Shown: one piece after another, positions 22,950 through 31,150 of the stretch | Layout of the letters: every line of letters starts with the position of its first letter | Numbering within the stretch: position 1 is the stretch's first letter | Assembly: GCF_039729015.1 (NCBI RefSeq) | Contig: NZ_CP155792.1 | Coordinates: forward strand, 2,748,001-2,812,000 | Source: Blastococcus sp. HT6-30 | GTDB taxonomy: Bacteria; Actinomycetota; Actinomycetes; Mycobacteriales; Geodermatophilaceae | DNA length: 64,000 nt | Reading direction: 5' to 3' | Position numbers and translations under genes: made by a program | Notes under the pieces: generated by a model | The model's input: only the letters and a program-made list of their open reading frames with translations | Databases searched by the model: none | What the model was told of the DNA's origin: nothing

Positions 22950-24338
22950 ATGAGGCCGCTGCTGCACCGGATGACCCCCGTGGTCGTCGCGGGACTGGTG
23001 CTCACCGGCTGCGCCACCGGCACGGTCCGCGGCCAGGCCTCCCCCGGGCCCGGTGAGCCGGTCGACGTCCCCGCCCAGCACTTGCCCGTCACCGGGGTCA
23101 GCGAGGACCCCATCGACCAGTTCGCCCGGAACGCGCTGGCCGACCTGGAGGCGTTCTGGACGCAGGCCTATCCGGCGCACTTCGGCGGGGAGTACACCCC
23201 GCTGGCGGGCTACTTCTCGGTGGACTCCGCAGACCTCGACGAGAGCGCCTACCCGGAGACCGGCATCGGCTGCGAGGACTCGTCCACCCCACCCGAGGAC
23301 GTGGCCGGAAACGCCTTCTACGACCCCGTCTGCGACGTCATCGCCTACGACCGCTCGCTGCTGCAGGAGCTCTCCGACGACCACGGCCGCCTTCTCGTCC
23401 CCGTGGTCATGGCCCACGAGTTCGGGCACGCCATGCAGGGCCGCTTCGGCTTCGCCGCGTCCGGCCGCAGCATCCAGGACGAGACCCAGGCCGACTGCCT
23501 GGCCGGGGCGTGGACGCGCTGGGTCGCCGACGGCGGGTCCCGCCACCTGTCCCTGCGCGAACCCGAGCTCGACGACGTCGTCCGCGGGTTCCTGCTGCTG
23601 CGCGACGACGTCGGCAGCGACCCCGACGACGTCGAGGCGCACGGCTCCTACTTCGACCGGGTCTCGGCGTTCTACGACGGCTTCGACACCGGCCTGGCCA
23701 CCTGCCGCGACGCCTTCGGCGAGGACCGGCTGTTCACCGCGGCCGAGTTCCAGCCGACCGACCTCGACCAGGGCAACGCCGCATTCGACGACATCGTGAC
23801 GTGGGTGGGGACGACGCTGCCCGCCTTCTGGGGCGAGGTCTTCCCCGATGCGCTGGGCAGCGAGTTCGACGCCCCCGAGGTCGCCGGCTTCCAGGGGGAT
23901 GCGCCCGACTGCGCGGGGCTCGAGGACCGCGACCTGGGCTACTGCCGGGACGACCGGACCGTCTACATCGACGAGAGCGAGCTCGCGGTGCCCGCCTACG
24001 ACGAGATCGGCGACTTCGCGCTGGCCACCGCCATGGCGCTGCCCTACGCCCTGGCGGTGCGCGACCAAGCCGGCCTGTCGGTCGACGACGGCGCGGCGAT
24101 GTGGTCGGCGGTCTGCCTCACCGGCTGGTACGAGGCCCAGTGGTACGACGACGCCTTCGGCGAGCTGCTCGAGGCCGAGATCAGCCCCGGCGACCTGGAC
24201 GAGGCCGTGCAGTTCCTGCTGCAGTACGGCGTCGACGACCGGGTCTTCCCGGACGTCGACACGTCGGGCTTCGAGCTGGTGGGCGCCTTCCGGACCGGCT
24301 TCCTCGACGGCGGAGAGGCCTGCGAGCTCGGCGGCTGA
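22950..24338 (+). CDS. Putative neutral zinc metallopeptidase lipoprotein 1
   Basis: A 462-residue exported lipoprotein: signal VVVAGLVLTGC with lipobox LTGC. The zinc site is MAHEFGHAMQG (HExxH), with the probable third ligand in ETQADCLAG about 25 residues on, as in the putative neutral zinc metallopeptidase (YpfJ-like) family. The C-terminal half is a second domain repeating the LPAFW, EVF and YC elements of the N-terminal half, but I see no HExxH in it. ATG 22950 has GGAGGA upstream. The next gene is a close paralogue, so a local duplication is likely. Substrate unknown. Confidence 0.85.
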   Translation: MRPLLHRMTPVVVAGLVLTGCATGTVRGQASPGPGEPVDVPAQHLPVTGVSEDPIDQFARNALADLEAFWTQAYPAHFGGEYTPLAGYFSVDSADLDESAYPETGIGCEDSSTPPEDVAGNAFYDPVCDVIAYDRSLLQELSDDHGRLLVPVVMAHEFGHAMQGRFGFAASGRSIQDETQADCLAGAWTRWVADGGSRHLSLREPELDDVVRGFLLLRDDVGSDPDDVEAHGSYFDRVSAFYDGFDTGLATCRDAFGEDRLFTAAEFQPTDLDQGNAAFDDIVTWVGTTLPAFWGEVFPDALGSEFDAPEVAGFQGDAPDCAGLEDRDLGYCRDDRTVYIDESELAVPAYDEIGDFALATAMALPYALAVRDQAGLSVDDGAAMWSAVCLTGWYEAQWYDDAFGELLEAEISPGDLDEAVQFLLQYGVDDRVFPDVDTSGFELVGAFRTGFLDGGEACELGG

Positions 24339-24383
24339 CCCGCGCGGCGTTTGCGACCGCCCGGCGACGGTGATCCAGACAGC

Positions 24384-25769
24384 ATGCCTCGGCGACGCGG
24401 GACCCGTCTGCTGGCCGCCCTCGTCGCGGTGCTGGCCACCGGCGTCCTGACCGGCTGCGGCGTCGTGGTGCTGGAACCGCCGCGCTCGTCCGGGCCGGGC
24501 CCGGAGACGGTCCCGGGCGGGAACTCCCCCGTCGTCGGCGCCACGGCGGAGGAGGTCGACGTGCTCGCCTCCGACGCGCTCGCCGACCTGGAGGTCTTCT
24601 GGGCCGGGGAGCTCCCCGAGGTGTTCGGCACCGCGTTCCAGCCGTTGCAGGGTGGCTACTTCAGCGTCGATCCCGGCGACCTCGACCCCCGGCAGTACCC
24701 GGACGGCGTCGGCTGCGGCGCCGACCCCCGGGAGGTGGAGGACAACGCCTTCTACTGCCTGGACGGGCAGCGACCGAACTCCGACTCGATCACCTACGAC
24801 CGCGCCTTCCTCGCCGAGCTCGCCTCCGGGTACGGCCGATTCCTGCCCGCGCTGGTGATGGCGCACGAGTTCGGGCACGCGGTGCAGGGCCGGGTCGGTG
24901 CCCCCTCGGCCTCGATCGCCATCGAGACGCAGGCGGACTGCCTCGCCGGCGCGTGGACCGCCTGGGTCGCCGCCGGGAACGCCGAGCGCTCGGAGATGGA
25001 GGAGGCCGATCTCGACGACCTGCTGCGCGGCTACTTCCTGCTCCGCGACCCGGTGGGCACGGGCACTGCGCAGCAGTCCGCCCACGGCTCCTACTTCGAC
25101 CGCGTCTCCGCCTTCCAGGAGGGCTTCGACGCCGGGGCGGTCGCCTGCCGCGACGAGTTCGGGCCCGAGCGGGTGTTCACCCAGAGCCAGTTCACCCGGG
25201 ACGACGACTTCCGCCGGCAGGGCAACCTGCCCTACGACCAGCTGGTCAGCCTGGTCGACAGCGCCCTGCCGGCGTTCTGGGAGCGGGTGTTCGCCGAGGA
25301 CTTCGGCGGGCGGTTCGACGCTCCCCCGCTCGAGCCCTTCGCCGGCCGTGCGCCCGGCTGTGCACCGGCCGACCGCGACCTCGTCTACTGCGCCGACGGC
25401 AACGTGGTCGGCTTCGACGAGGGCCTCACCAGGGAGGCGTACCGGCTGGGCGACTTCGCCGTCGCGACGGCGATCTCCATCCCCTATGCGCTGGGCGCCC
25501 GCGACCAGCTGGGCCTGGACCCGGCCGATCCGGATGCGATCCGTTCGGCGGTGTGCCTCACCGGCTGGTTCAGTGCGGAGGTCAACCGGGGCGCGGTGCC
25601 GGGGACGGAGGTCTCACCCGGGGACATCGACGAGAGCGTGCTCTTCCTGCTCACCTACGGCGTCGAGGAGCAGGTCCTGGGCGCCGCCCAGCTGTCGGGC
25701 TTCCAGCTGGTGGACGTCTTCCGGGGAGGATTCGTGGAGGGCGCCGCCGCCTGCGACGTCGCGGCCTAG
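24384..25769 (+). CDS. Putative neutral zinc metallopeptidase lipoprotein 2
   Basis: A 461-residue paralogue of the preceding gene: lipobox VLTGC, zinc site MAHEFGHAVQG, third-ligand region ETQADCLAGAW, HGSYFDRVSAF and the same two-part architecture, with Cys pairs in the C-terminal half likely to form disulfides outside the cell. ATG 24384 begins the signal peptide; the in-frame TTG at 24351 lies before it. It ends at a CTAG palindrome that is also the stop of the convergent thioredoxin gene, leaving no room for a terminator. Confidence 0.85.
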   Translation: MPRRRGTRLLAALVAVLATGVLTGCGVVVLEPPRSSGPGPETVPGGNSPVVGATAEEVDVLASDALADLEVFWAGELPEVFGTAFQPLQGGYFSVDPGDLDPRQYPDGVGCGADPREVEDNAFYCLDGQRPNSDSITYDRAFLAELASGYGRFLPALVMAHEFGHAVQGRVGAPSASIAIETQADCLAGAWTAWVAAGNAERSEMEEADLDDLLRGYFLLRDPVGTGTAQQSAHGSYFDRVSAFQEGFDAGAVACRDEFGPERVFTQSQFTRDDDFRRQGNLPYDQLVSLVDSALPAFWERVFAEDFGGRFDAPPLEPFAGRAPGCAPADRDLVYCADGNVVGFDEGLTREAYRLGDFAVATAISIPYALGARDQLGLDPADPDAIRSAVCLTGWFSAEVNRGAVPGTEVSPGDIDESVLFLLTYGVEEQVLGAAQLSGFQLVDVFRGGFVEGAAACDVAA

Positions 25770-26728
25770 AACAGCGCGGCGGTGAGCTGGCGCCGGGCCT
25801 GGTTCACCCGCGGGTCCTGGTCGCCCACCACGGCGAACAGCTCCACCAGGTGCCTGCGCGCCGCGTCCCGGTCCTCACCGGCGGTGCGCCGGACCACGTC
25901 GAGCAGCCGGTCGAAGGCCGCCTCGATGTTGCCCGTGCCGAGCAGGAAGTCCGCGGCGCGGGTCTGCGCGGCGACGTCGTCCGGAGCAGCGTCGGCGGCG
26001 GCCAGCGCGTCGGGGCCGGCCTCCTCGGCCCGCCGGAAGAGCTGCACCTGGCGCAGCGCCAGCGCCGCGTCGGCGTGGTCGGGCTCCTCGGCGAGGATGG
26101 CCTGGTAGGCGGCTTCGGCGGCGGCCAGGTCACCGCGCTCGAGCGCGGCCTCGGCGGCGTCCAGGCGCGGGTCCTCCGACTCCTCCTCCGGCGCCGCACC
26201 GGGAACGGCCCCGCCGGTGGTCGCCTGCACCAGCTCGCTGACGAACTGGCGCGCCTGCTCCTCGGGGATCGCACCGGTGAACTCGGCGACGAGCTGCCCC
26301 TGCCAGACCGCCTTGACGGCGGGGATGCCCTGCACCCGCAGCCCCTGGGCCAGCGCCGGGTTGGCCTCGACGTCGACCTTGGCGAGCACCCAGGAGCCGC
26401 CGCCCTCGACGGCGAGCGCCTCGAGCACCGGGGAGAGCTGCTTGCACGGCCCGCACCACTCTGCCCACAGGTCCAGCACCACCGGCACCTGGAACGACCG
26501 GTCGAGGACCTCGGCCTGGAAGGTCGCCTCGGTGACGTCGACGACGGCGCCCCCCGGCGCACCGGCCGGTGCTGCGGCGCTCGGCGGCGGGGCCGCCTGC
26601 GCCCGGGCGGCCGCCTCGGACCGCGCCTTGACCGCGGCGAGGTCGACCGCACCGGCCATCGCGGCCGCCATCTGGGCCTGCTGGGCCTGCGTGCGCGGGT
26701 CGGGACGTCCTGGACGGGTCGGCTGCAT
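25766..26728 (-). CDS. Thioredoxin-TPR protein (CnoX/YbbN-like)
   Basis: A 320-residue cytoplasmic protein: an Ala/Gln-rich N-tail, a thioredoxin domain (about 60-170) with active site WAEWCGPCKQL, then TPR-like helices (about 180-320). This is the CnoX/YbbN arrangement, a redox-active co-chaperone that hands clients to GroEL or DnaK. The CGPC pair is intact, so it may also act as a disulfide reductase. In M. tuberculosis the equivalent position is Rv1324. It overlaps the end of the peptidase gene by four bases. Confidence 0.9.
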   Translation of the reverse strand: MQPTRPGRPDPRTQAQQAQMAAAMAGAVDLAAVKARSEAAARAQAAPPPSAAAPAGAPGGAVVDVTEATFQAEVLDRSFQVPVVLDLWAEWCGPCKQLSPVLEALAVEGGGSWVLAKVDVEANPALAQGLRVQGIPAVKAVWQGQLVAEFTGAIPEEQARQFVSELVQATTGGAVPGAAPEEESEDPRLDAAEAALERGDLAAAEAAYQAILAEEPDHADAALALRQVQLFRRAEEAGPDALAAADAAPDDVAAQTRAADFLLGTGNIEAAFDRLLDVVRRTAGEDRDAARRHLVELFAVVGDQDPRVNQARRQLTAALF

Positions 26729-26840
26729 GTACCTATTGTCTCCCTACCGGTCGACACCGCAGCCAGGGGCCGTCGCGGCCTGGGTCGAGCACATCCGTTG
26801 CGCCACCCGGGGAGCCTCCGGGCGCCGCGACGAGGCCCGC

Positions 26841-28520
26841 TCAGAACCGCGCGGGCTCGGTGTAGCCGCCCCATTCGGTGCGCAGCGCGTCGCAGATCTC
26901 CCCGAGGGAGGCTTCGGCCCGCGCGGCGTCGAGCATCGCCGGCACCATGTTCGCGTCCGTGCGGGCGACCTCGACCATCCGCTCGACCGCGGCGCGGGCG
27001 GCGGCGTCGTCCCGCTGCTGCCGACGGCCCGCGAGCTCGGCCTTCTGGTCGATCTCGACCTGGTGGCTGACCCGCAGGATCTCCAGCTTGTCGTGGGCGT
27101 CCACCGAACCGACCAGCGTGTTGACGCCGACGACCTTCTTGTCGCCCTTCTCCAGGGCCCGCTGGTACGCGAACGCGGCCTCGGCGATCTCCCCGGTGAA
27201 CCACCCGTCCTCGATGCCCCGCAGGACCCCGGAGGTCATCGTGCCGTCGGTGCCCATGTCGCGGATGCGGGCGAAGATCTCCTCGGCCTGCCGCTCGATG
27301 TCGTCGGTGAGCGCCTCGACGTACCACGACCCGCCTAGCGGGTCCGCGACGTTGACCACCCCGGTCTCCTCGGCGATGACCTGCTGGGTGCGCAGGGCGA
27401 TCTGCGCCGCCTTCGCGCTCGGCAGCGCGAGCACCTCGTCGAGGGCATTCGTGTGCAGGCTCTGGGTGCCGCCGAGCACGGCGGCCAGCGCCTCCACCGC
27501 GGTCCGGGTGATGTTGTTGTCCGGCTGCTGGGCGGTGAGCGACACCCCCGCCGTCTGGGTGTGGAAGCGCAGCTGCTGCGCCTTCTCCGTCGTCGCCCCG
27601 TACACGTCGCGCAGCCAGCGGGCCCAGATCCGGCGCGCGGCACGGAACTTCGCGATCTCCTCGAAGAAGTCGATGTGCGCGTCGAAGAAGAAGGACAGCC
27701 CGGGTGCGAACTGCTCGATGTCCAGGCCGCGGGAGAGGCCCAGCTCCACGTAGGCGAAGCCGTCGGCCAGCGTGTACGCCAGCTCCTGCGCGGCGGTCGA
27801 GCCCGCCTCGCGGATGTGGTAGCCCGAGACGCTGATCGGCTTGTACGCCGGGACGTGCTCGGCGCAGTACTCCATGAGGTCGCCGATCAGGCGCAGGTGC
27901 GGCTCGGGCGGGAAGAGCCACTCCTTCTGCGCGATGTACTCCTTGAAGATGTCGGTCTGCAGCGTGCCGTTGAGGCGGCCGATGTCGGCGCCCTGGCGCT
28001 CGGCGGCGGCCAGGTACATGCAGAACACCGGGACGGCGGGGCCGCTGATGGTCATCGACGTCGTCGTCGCCTCGAGGTCGATGCCGTCGAAGAGCTCATC
28101 CATGTCCACCGCGGAGTCGATGGCGACGCCGCAGTGCCCGACCTCGCCGAGGCTGCGGGGATCGTCGGAGTCGCGGCCCATGAGGGTGGGCATGTCGAAC
28201 GCGACCGACAGCCCGCCGCCGCCCTCGGCCAGGATCATCTTGTAGCGCTCGTTGGTCTGCTTCGCGTTGCCGAAGCCCGCGAACTGGCGGATCGTCCACG
28301 CCCGCCCGCGGTAGCCGGTGGCGTGCAACCCCCGGGTGAAGGGGAACTCCCCCGGGTAGCCGATGCGCTCGAAGTTCTCGACGGCGCTCTCGTCGGCCGG
28401 GCCGTACACCGGATCGACCTCGACGCCCGAGAGGGTGGTGAAGTCGGCGTTCCGCACCCGCCCCGCCGCGAGCGCCGCCTCGTACCGCTGCTGCCACCGC
28501 TGCCGCGCGTCCTGGGACAT
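26841..28520 (-). CDS. icmA: Acyl-CoA mutase large subunit, isobutyryl-CoA mutase type
   Basis: A 559-residue B12-dependent mutase catalytic (TIM-barrel) subunit without a cobalamin-binding domain. The substrate-selecting residues are F80 (TIRQFAGFG) and Q198 (EYIAQKEW). Known isobutyryl-CoA mutases have Phe80 and Gln198, whereas methylmalonyl-CoA mutases have Tyr and Arg there. I therefore call it IcmA, which interconverts isobutyryl- and n-butyryl-CoA, not methylmalonyl-CoA mutase. It needs a small B12-binding partner (about 140 residues) that is not in this window. It lies 39 bases after a MarR regulator gene but has its own promoter. Automatic tools may label it methylmalonyl-CoA mutase. 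Confidence 0.88.
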   Translation of the reverse strand: MSQDARQRWQQRYEAALAAGRVRNADFTTLSGVEVDPVYGPADESAVENFERIGYPGEFPFTRGLHATGYRGRAWTIRQFAGFGNAKQTNERYKMILAEGGGGLSVAFDMPTLMGRDSDDPRSLGEVGHCGVAIDSAVDMDELFDGIDLEATTTSMTISGPAVPVFCMYLAAAERQGADIGRLNGTLQTDIFKEYIAQKEWLFPPEPHLRLIGDLMEYCAEHVPAYKPISVSGYHIREAGSTAAQELAYTLADGFAYVELGLSRGLDIEQFAPGLSFFFDAHIDFFEEIAKFRAARRIWARWLRDVYGATTEKAQQLRFHTQTAGVSLTAQQPDNNITRTAVEALAAVLGGTQSLHTNALDEVLALPSAKAAQIALRTQQVIAEETGVVNVADPLGGSWYVEALTDDIERQAEEIFARIRDMGTDGTMTSGVLRGIEDGWFTGEIAEAAFAYQRALEKGDKKVVGVNTLVGSVDAHDKLEILRVSHQVEIDQKAELAGRRQQRDDAAARAAVERMVEVARTDANMVPAMLDAARAEASLGEICDALRTEWGGYTEPARF

Positions 28521-28526
28521 GACCAG

Positions 28527-28556
28527 ATGCTAGGACGTCCAACTATCGTGTGTCGA
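28527..28556 (-). promoter_or_regulatory. icmA promoter, leaderless, with palindrome in the spacer
   Basis: On the minus strand: -35 TCGACA (28551-28556), an 18-base spacer, -10 TAGCAT (28527-28532), six bases, ATG 28520. The spacer holds the palindrome GGACGTCC (28533-28540) inside a longer imperfect repeat, a candidate site for the adjacent MarR regulator. Confidence 0.65.
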
Positions 28557-28559
28557 CCG

Positions 28560-29078
28560 TCACCCGGCTCGATCTCCGGCGACGTCCCCGGCGCCCAGCC
28601 GCACCTTCCGCAGCGTGCCGAACAGCTGCTCCCGCTCCGCCTCGGAGAGCTCGGCCAGCCCGAACTCCACGGCCGTGAGCGCCGTGGTCGCCACCTCGAC
28701 CACCGCGCGCCCGCGGTCGGTGATCGCCGCCAGCACCCCGCGGCCGTCGGCCGGGTTCGGCCGCCGGTCCACGTAGCCCGCGGCCACCAGGCGGTCGATC
28801 GCGTTGGTGACGCTGGTCGGGTGCACCATCAGCCGGCTGCCGATGACCTTCAGCGGGAGCTCGCCGCTGCGGCTGAAGGTGAGCAGCACGAGCACCTCGT
28901 ACCGGGCGAAGGTCAGCCCGTGCGGCCTGAGCACCTCGTCGAAGCGGGCGAGCAGGATCTGCTGCACCCGGAAGACCGACGTCGCCGCGCGCATGGCCGA
29001 CGCCGGGCCGAAGCGCTGCTCCCACGTCTCCCCGGCCCGCTCGATCGGGTCGAAGGGCAACCCCAGCGGTCGGACCAT
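28560..29078 (-). CDS. MarR-family transcriptional regulator
   Basis: A 172-residue winged-helix regulator. The helix-turn-helix is LPLKVIGSRLMVHPTSVTNAIDRL (residue region about 77-101) followed by the wing VDRRPNPADGRG, typical of MarR proteins that sense small ligands such as acyl-CoAs or aromatics. ATG 29078 sits seven bases behind a TAGCGT box; GTG 29087 overlaps that box and is less likely. It precedes icmA on the same strand, so it is a good candidate for controlling that gene. Confidence 0.9.
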   Translation of the reverse strand: MVRPLGLPFDPIERAGETWEQRFGPASAMRAATSVFRVQQILLARFDEVLRPHGLTFARYEVLVLLTFSRSGELPLKVIGSRLMVHPTSVTNAIDRLVAAGYVDRRPNPADGRGVLAAITDRGRAVVEVATTALTAVEFGLAELSEAEREQLFGTLRKVRLGAGDVAGDRAG

Positions 29079-29085
29079 GAGCGGC

Positions 29086-29091
29086 ACGCTA
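29086..29091 (-). promoter_or_regulatory. Leaderless -10 box of marR gene
   Basis: Minus-strand TAGCGT, seven bases, ATG 29078. Confidence 0.6.
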
Positions 29092-29224
29092 CCGGGCCAC
29101 TTCGCCGTGCCGAGATGGCCAGCGGACCGGTATCACCCGTCGGCGAAGGTGGTTCCCAGCCCATCTCGGCGCGGATCTGTGGACGACGACCGGGCAGCCC
29201 CCCGCGGTAGGCCAGGGTCCGGTC

Positions 29225-29622
29225 GTGCCCAGACCTCCGGTGCGTCCACCCCCGTCTCCAGGCCATCGTCTTCCGTGGCTCCGCCGCGGTGCGCGCCGGG
29301 CTGCTGACCCGGCACCAGGTGCAGAGCTCGGCGTGGCGGCGGGTCTTCCCCGACGTCTACGCCTGCGCGTCGCTCGACCTCACCCATGAGCTCCGCGCTG
29401 GAGCCGCCACGAGACTCCTCGTCCCCGGCGCGGTGGCCTGCGGGCGAACCGCAGCGGTGCTGTGGGGAGTCGGCCTCGCCACGCCCGACGACGACGACGA
29501 GTGCACCATTCCCCGGAGCTCGGGGGTCGGTCCTGTCGCCGGCATCCGCGTGAACCGGCGTGCGCTGCACCCCGACGACGTCACCGAACGCACGGCGTGC
29601 CCCTCGGCGGCGGCCCGGGTCA
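29225..29622 (+). pseudogene. Degraded AbiEi/DUF559-type gene, N-terminal part only
   Basis: The reading frame from GTG 29225 starts like this family (VPRPPV), then a one-base shift near 29262 moves the coding signal to another frame (IVFRGSAAVRAGLLTRHQ, SSAWRRVFPDVYA, AVLWGVGLA). That frame has no start of its own. The similarity ends near residue 120, at DDVTE, where the end of the convergent oxidoreductase gene begins. Intact homologues, as I remember them, are about 290 residues with a C-terminal DUF559 endonuclease-like domain, which is missing here. This is a frameshifted and truncated remnant. Family assignment is from memory. Confidence 0.6.
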
Positions 29623-31125
29623 GCGGAGGGTGGGGCGCAGCGGCGGGAGGTGCCGGATGCCGAACACCTCGCGCAGCGCGACCTGGGCGGCGTTGTCCCC
29701 GCACGCGCCGTGCACGGCGGGACCGGGCGGGGTCGCCGCCGAGGCGAGGTAGACGCCAGACACCGGCGTCTTGTACGTGTTCCACCGGGGCACCGGACGG
29801 GCCAGCATCTGCCGCAGCGTCGCCTGGCCGTTGGAGATGTCCCCACCGGGGTAGCTGGGGTTCCACTCCTCCATCGCCACCGCGTTCTTCGTGTACCGCT
29901 CGAGCACCGTGTCGCGGAATCCGGGGGCGAAGCGCTCGATCTGCCGCTCGATGGCGTCGGTCATGTCGACGTCGGCACCGTGCGGCACGTGGACGTAGGC
30001 CCAGAGGATGTGCCCGCCTTCCGGTGCGCGGGTGGGATCGGGCACCGTGGGCTGCACTGCGAGCACGTACGGACGGTCGGGAATCTCCCCGCGGTTGGGG
30101 GCACGCTCACCGGCGATGGTCTCGTCCAGGTTGCCGGCGACGTGGACGGTGCCGGCCCGTCGGACATCGGGGTTGGTCCACGGCACCGGTTCGGACAGGA
30201 TCCAGTCGATCTTGAAGACGCCCGCGCCGTGGCGGTACCGGGACACCCAGCGGCGGTAGCCTTCGTGCACCCGGTCGCCGGCCATCGCGACGAAGGCCCG
30301 CGGGGTGGTGTCGAGCAGCACGGCCGGGACGCCGTCGAACTCGCGCAGGTCGGTGACGTGGTGGCCGGTGACCACCTCGCCGCCCTGCTCCTCGAGCGCG
30401 GTCACCATCGCGTCGGCGAGCCGCTGCGACCCGCCCTCGATCAGCGGCCACCCGACGTGGTGGGACAACATCGTGAGCAGCATGCCCAGCGCGGAGGTCA
30501 GCGGCTGGCTGAGGTCGAGCATGCCGTGCGCGGCCGCGCCCCCGAGCAGCGCCCGGGCCTCCTCGCTGTCGAAGTGCCGCTGCGCCAGCCAGCGCACGTT
30601 GGGCAGGCCGGCGAGGCCGAACGTGGCGATCTGCGGCACGCTGCGCGTCGGCAGCCGCCGCAGCCGGCTGGTCAGGAAGAAGTCGACGACGTCGGTCCCG
30701 TGCTCCACCAGCGGCCCGAACAGCCGGCGGTAGGCGTCCGCGTCCGCGCCCAGCCCCACCGCCGTCTCCTCCAGTGACCGGACCGACACCGCCGCGCGCC
30801 CGCCGTCGAGCGGATGCGCGAAGTTGATCTCCGGGTGCACCAGGCGCACACCGCGGCTCTCCGGGTCGAACTCCCGGAAGAACGGCGCCGCGGCGGCCAT
30901 CGGCTGCACGATCGAGCAGACGTCGTGGTGGTAGCCCGGGCGCATGAGCTCCTCGGTGCGCAGGCCGCCGCCGGGGCGCTCCGCCGCTTCCACCACCTGC
31001 ACGCGCAGGCCCGCGGCGGACAGGCGCAGCGCCGCCGCCAGCCCGTTGGGTCCCGCTCCGACGACGACAGCGTCCGCCTTGCCGTTCAATGCCGCAGCCC
31101 GTTCACCCGTCCATCCTGGCCGCAC
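29620..31125 (-). CDS. Phytoene-desaturase-like FAD-dependent oxidoreductase
   Basis: A 501-residue flavoprotein. The Rossmann FAD site is VVVGAGPNGLAAALRLSAAG followed by RPGGG, and the C-terminal FAD contact is GVYLASAATPPGPAVHGACG. It belongs to the NAD(P)/FAD oxidoreductase and carotenoid desaturase/isomerase superfamily, but no carotenoid genes are near, so the substrate is unknown. GTG 31125 is used; TTG 31089 would start closer to the FAD motif and is a good alternative. It lies 25 bases behind meaB and is probably in the thiolase-meaB operon. Confidence 0.82.
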   Translation of the reverse strand: MRPGWTGERAAALNGKADAVVVGAGPNGLAAALRLSAAGLRVQVVEAAERPGGGLRTEELMRPGYHHDVCSIVQPMAAAAPFFREFDPESRGVRLVHPEINFAHPLDGGRAAVSVRSLEETAVGLGADADAYRRLFGPLVEHGTDVVDFFLTSRLRRLPTRSVPQIATFGLAGLPNVRWLAQRHFDSEEARALLGGAAAHGMLDLSQPLTSALGMLLTMLSHHVGWPLIEGGSQRLADAMVTALEEQGGEVVTGHHVTDLREFDGVPAVLLDTTPRAFVAMAGDRVHEGYRRWVSRYRHGAGVFKIDWILSEPVPWTNPDVRRAGTVHVAGNLDETIAGERAPNRGEIPDRPYVLAVQPTVPDPTRAPEGGHILWAYVHVPHGADVDMTDAIERQIERFAPGFRDTVLERYTKNAVAMEEWNPSYPGGDISNGQATLRQMLARPVPRWNTYKTPVSGVYLASAATPPGPAVHGACGDNAAQVALREVFGIRHLPPLRPTLR

Positions 31126-31150
31126 CTGGCGCGACCTGCCCGATCAACGC

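Noticed and set aside
22950-25769. Peptidase pair as a mobile or defence element
   Set aside because: No transposase, repeats or composition change; both are ordinary exported lipoproteins.
26729-26840. Inverted repeats between icmA and the thioredoxin gene as terminator
   Set aside because: Stems are short (5 bp, or 7 bp with a bulge) and not clearly better than background.
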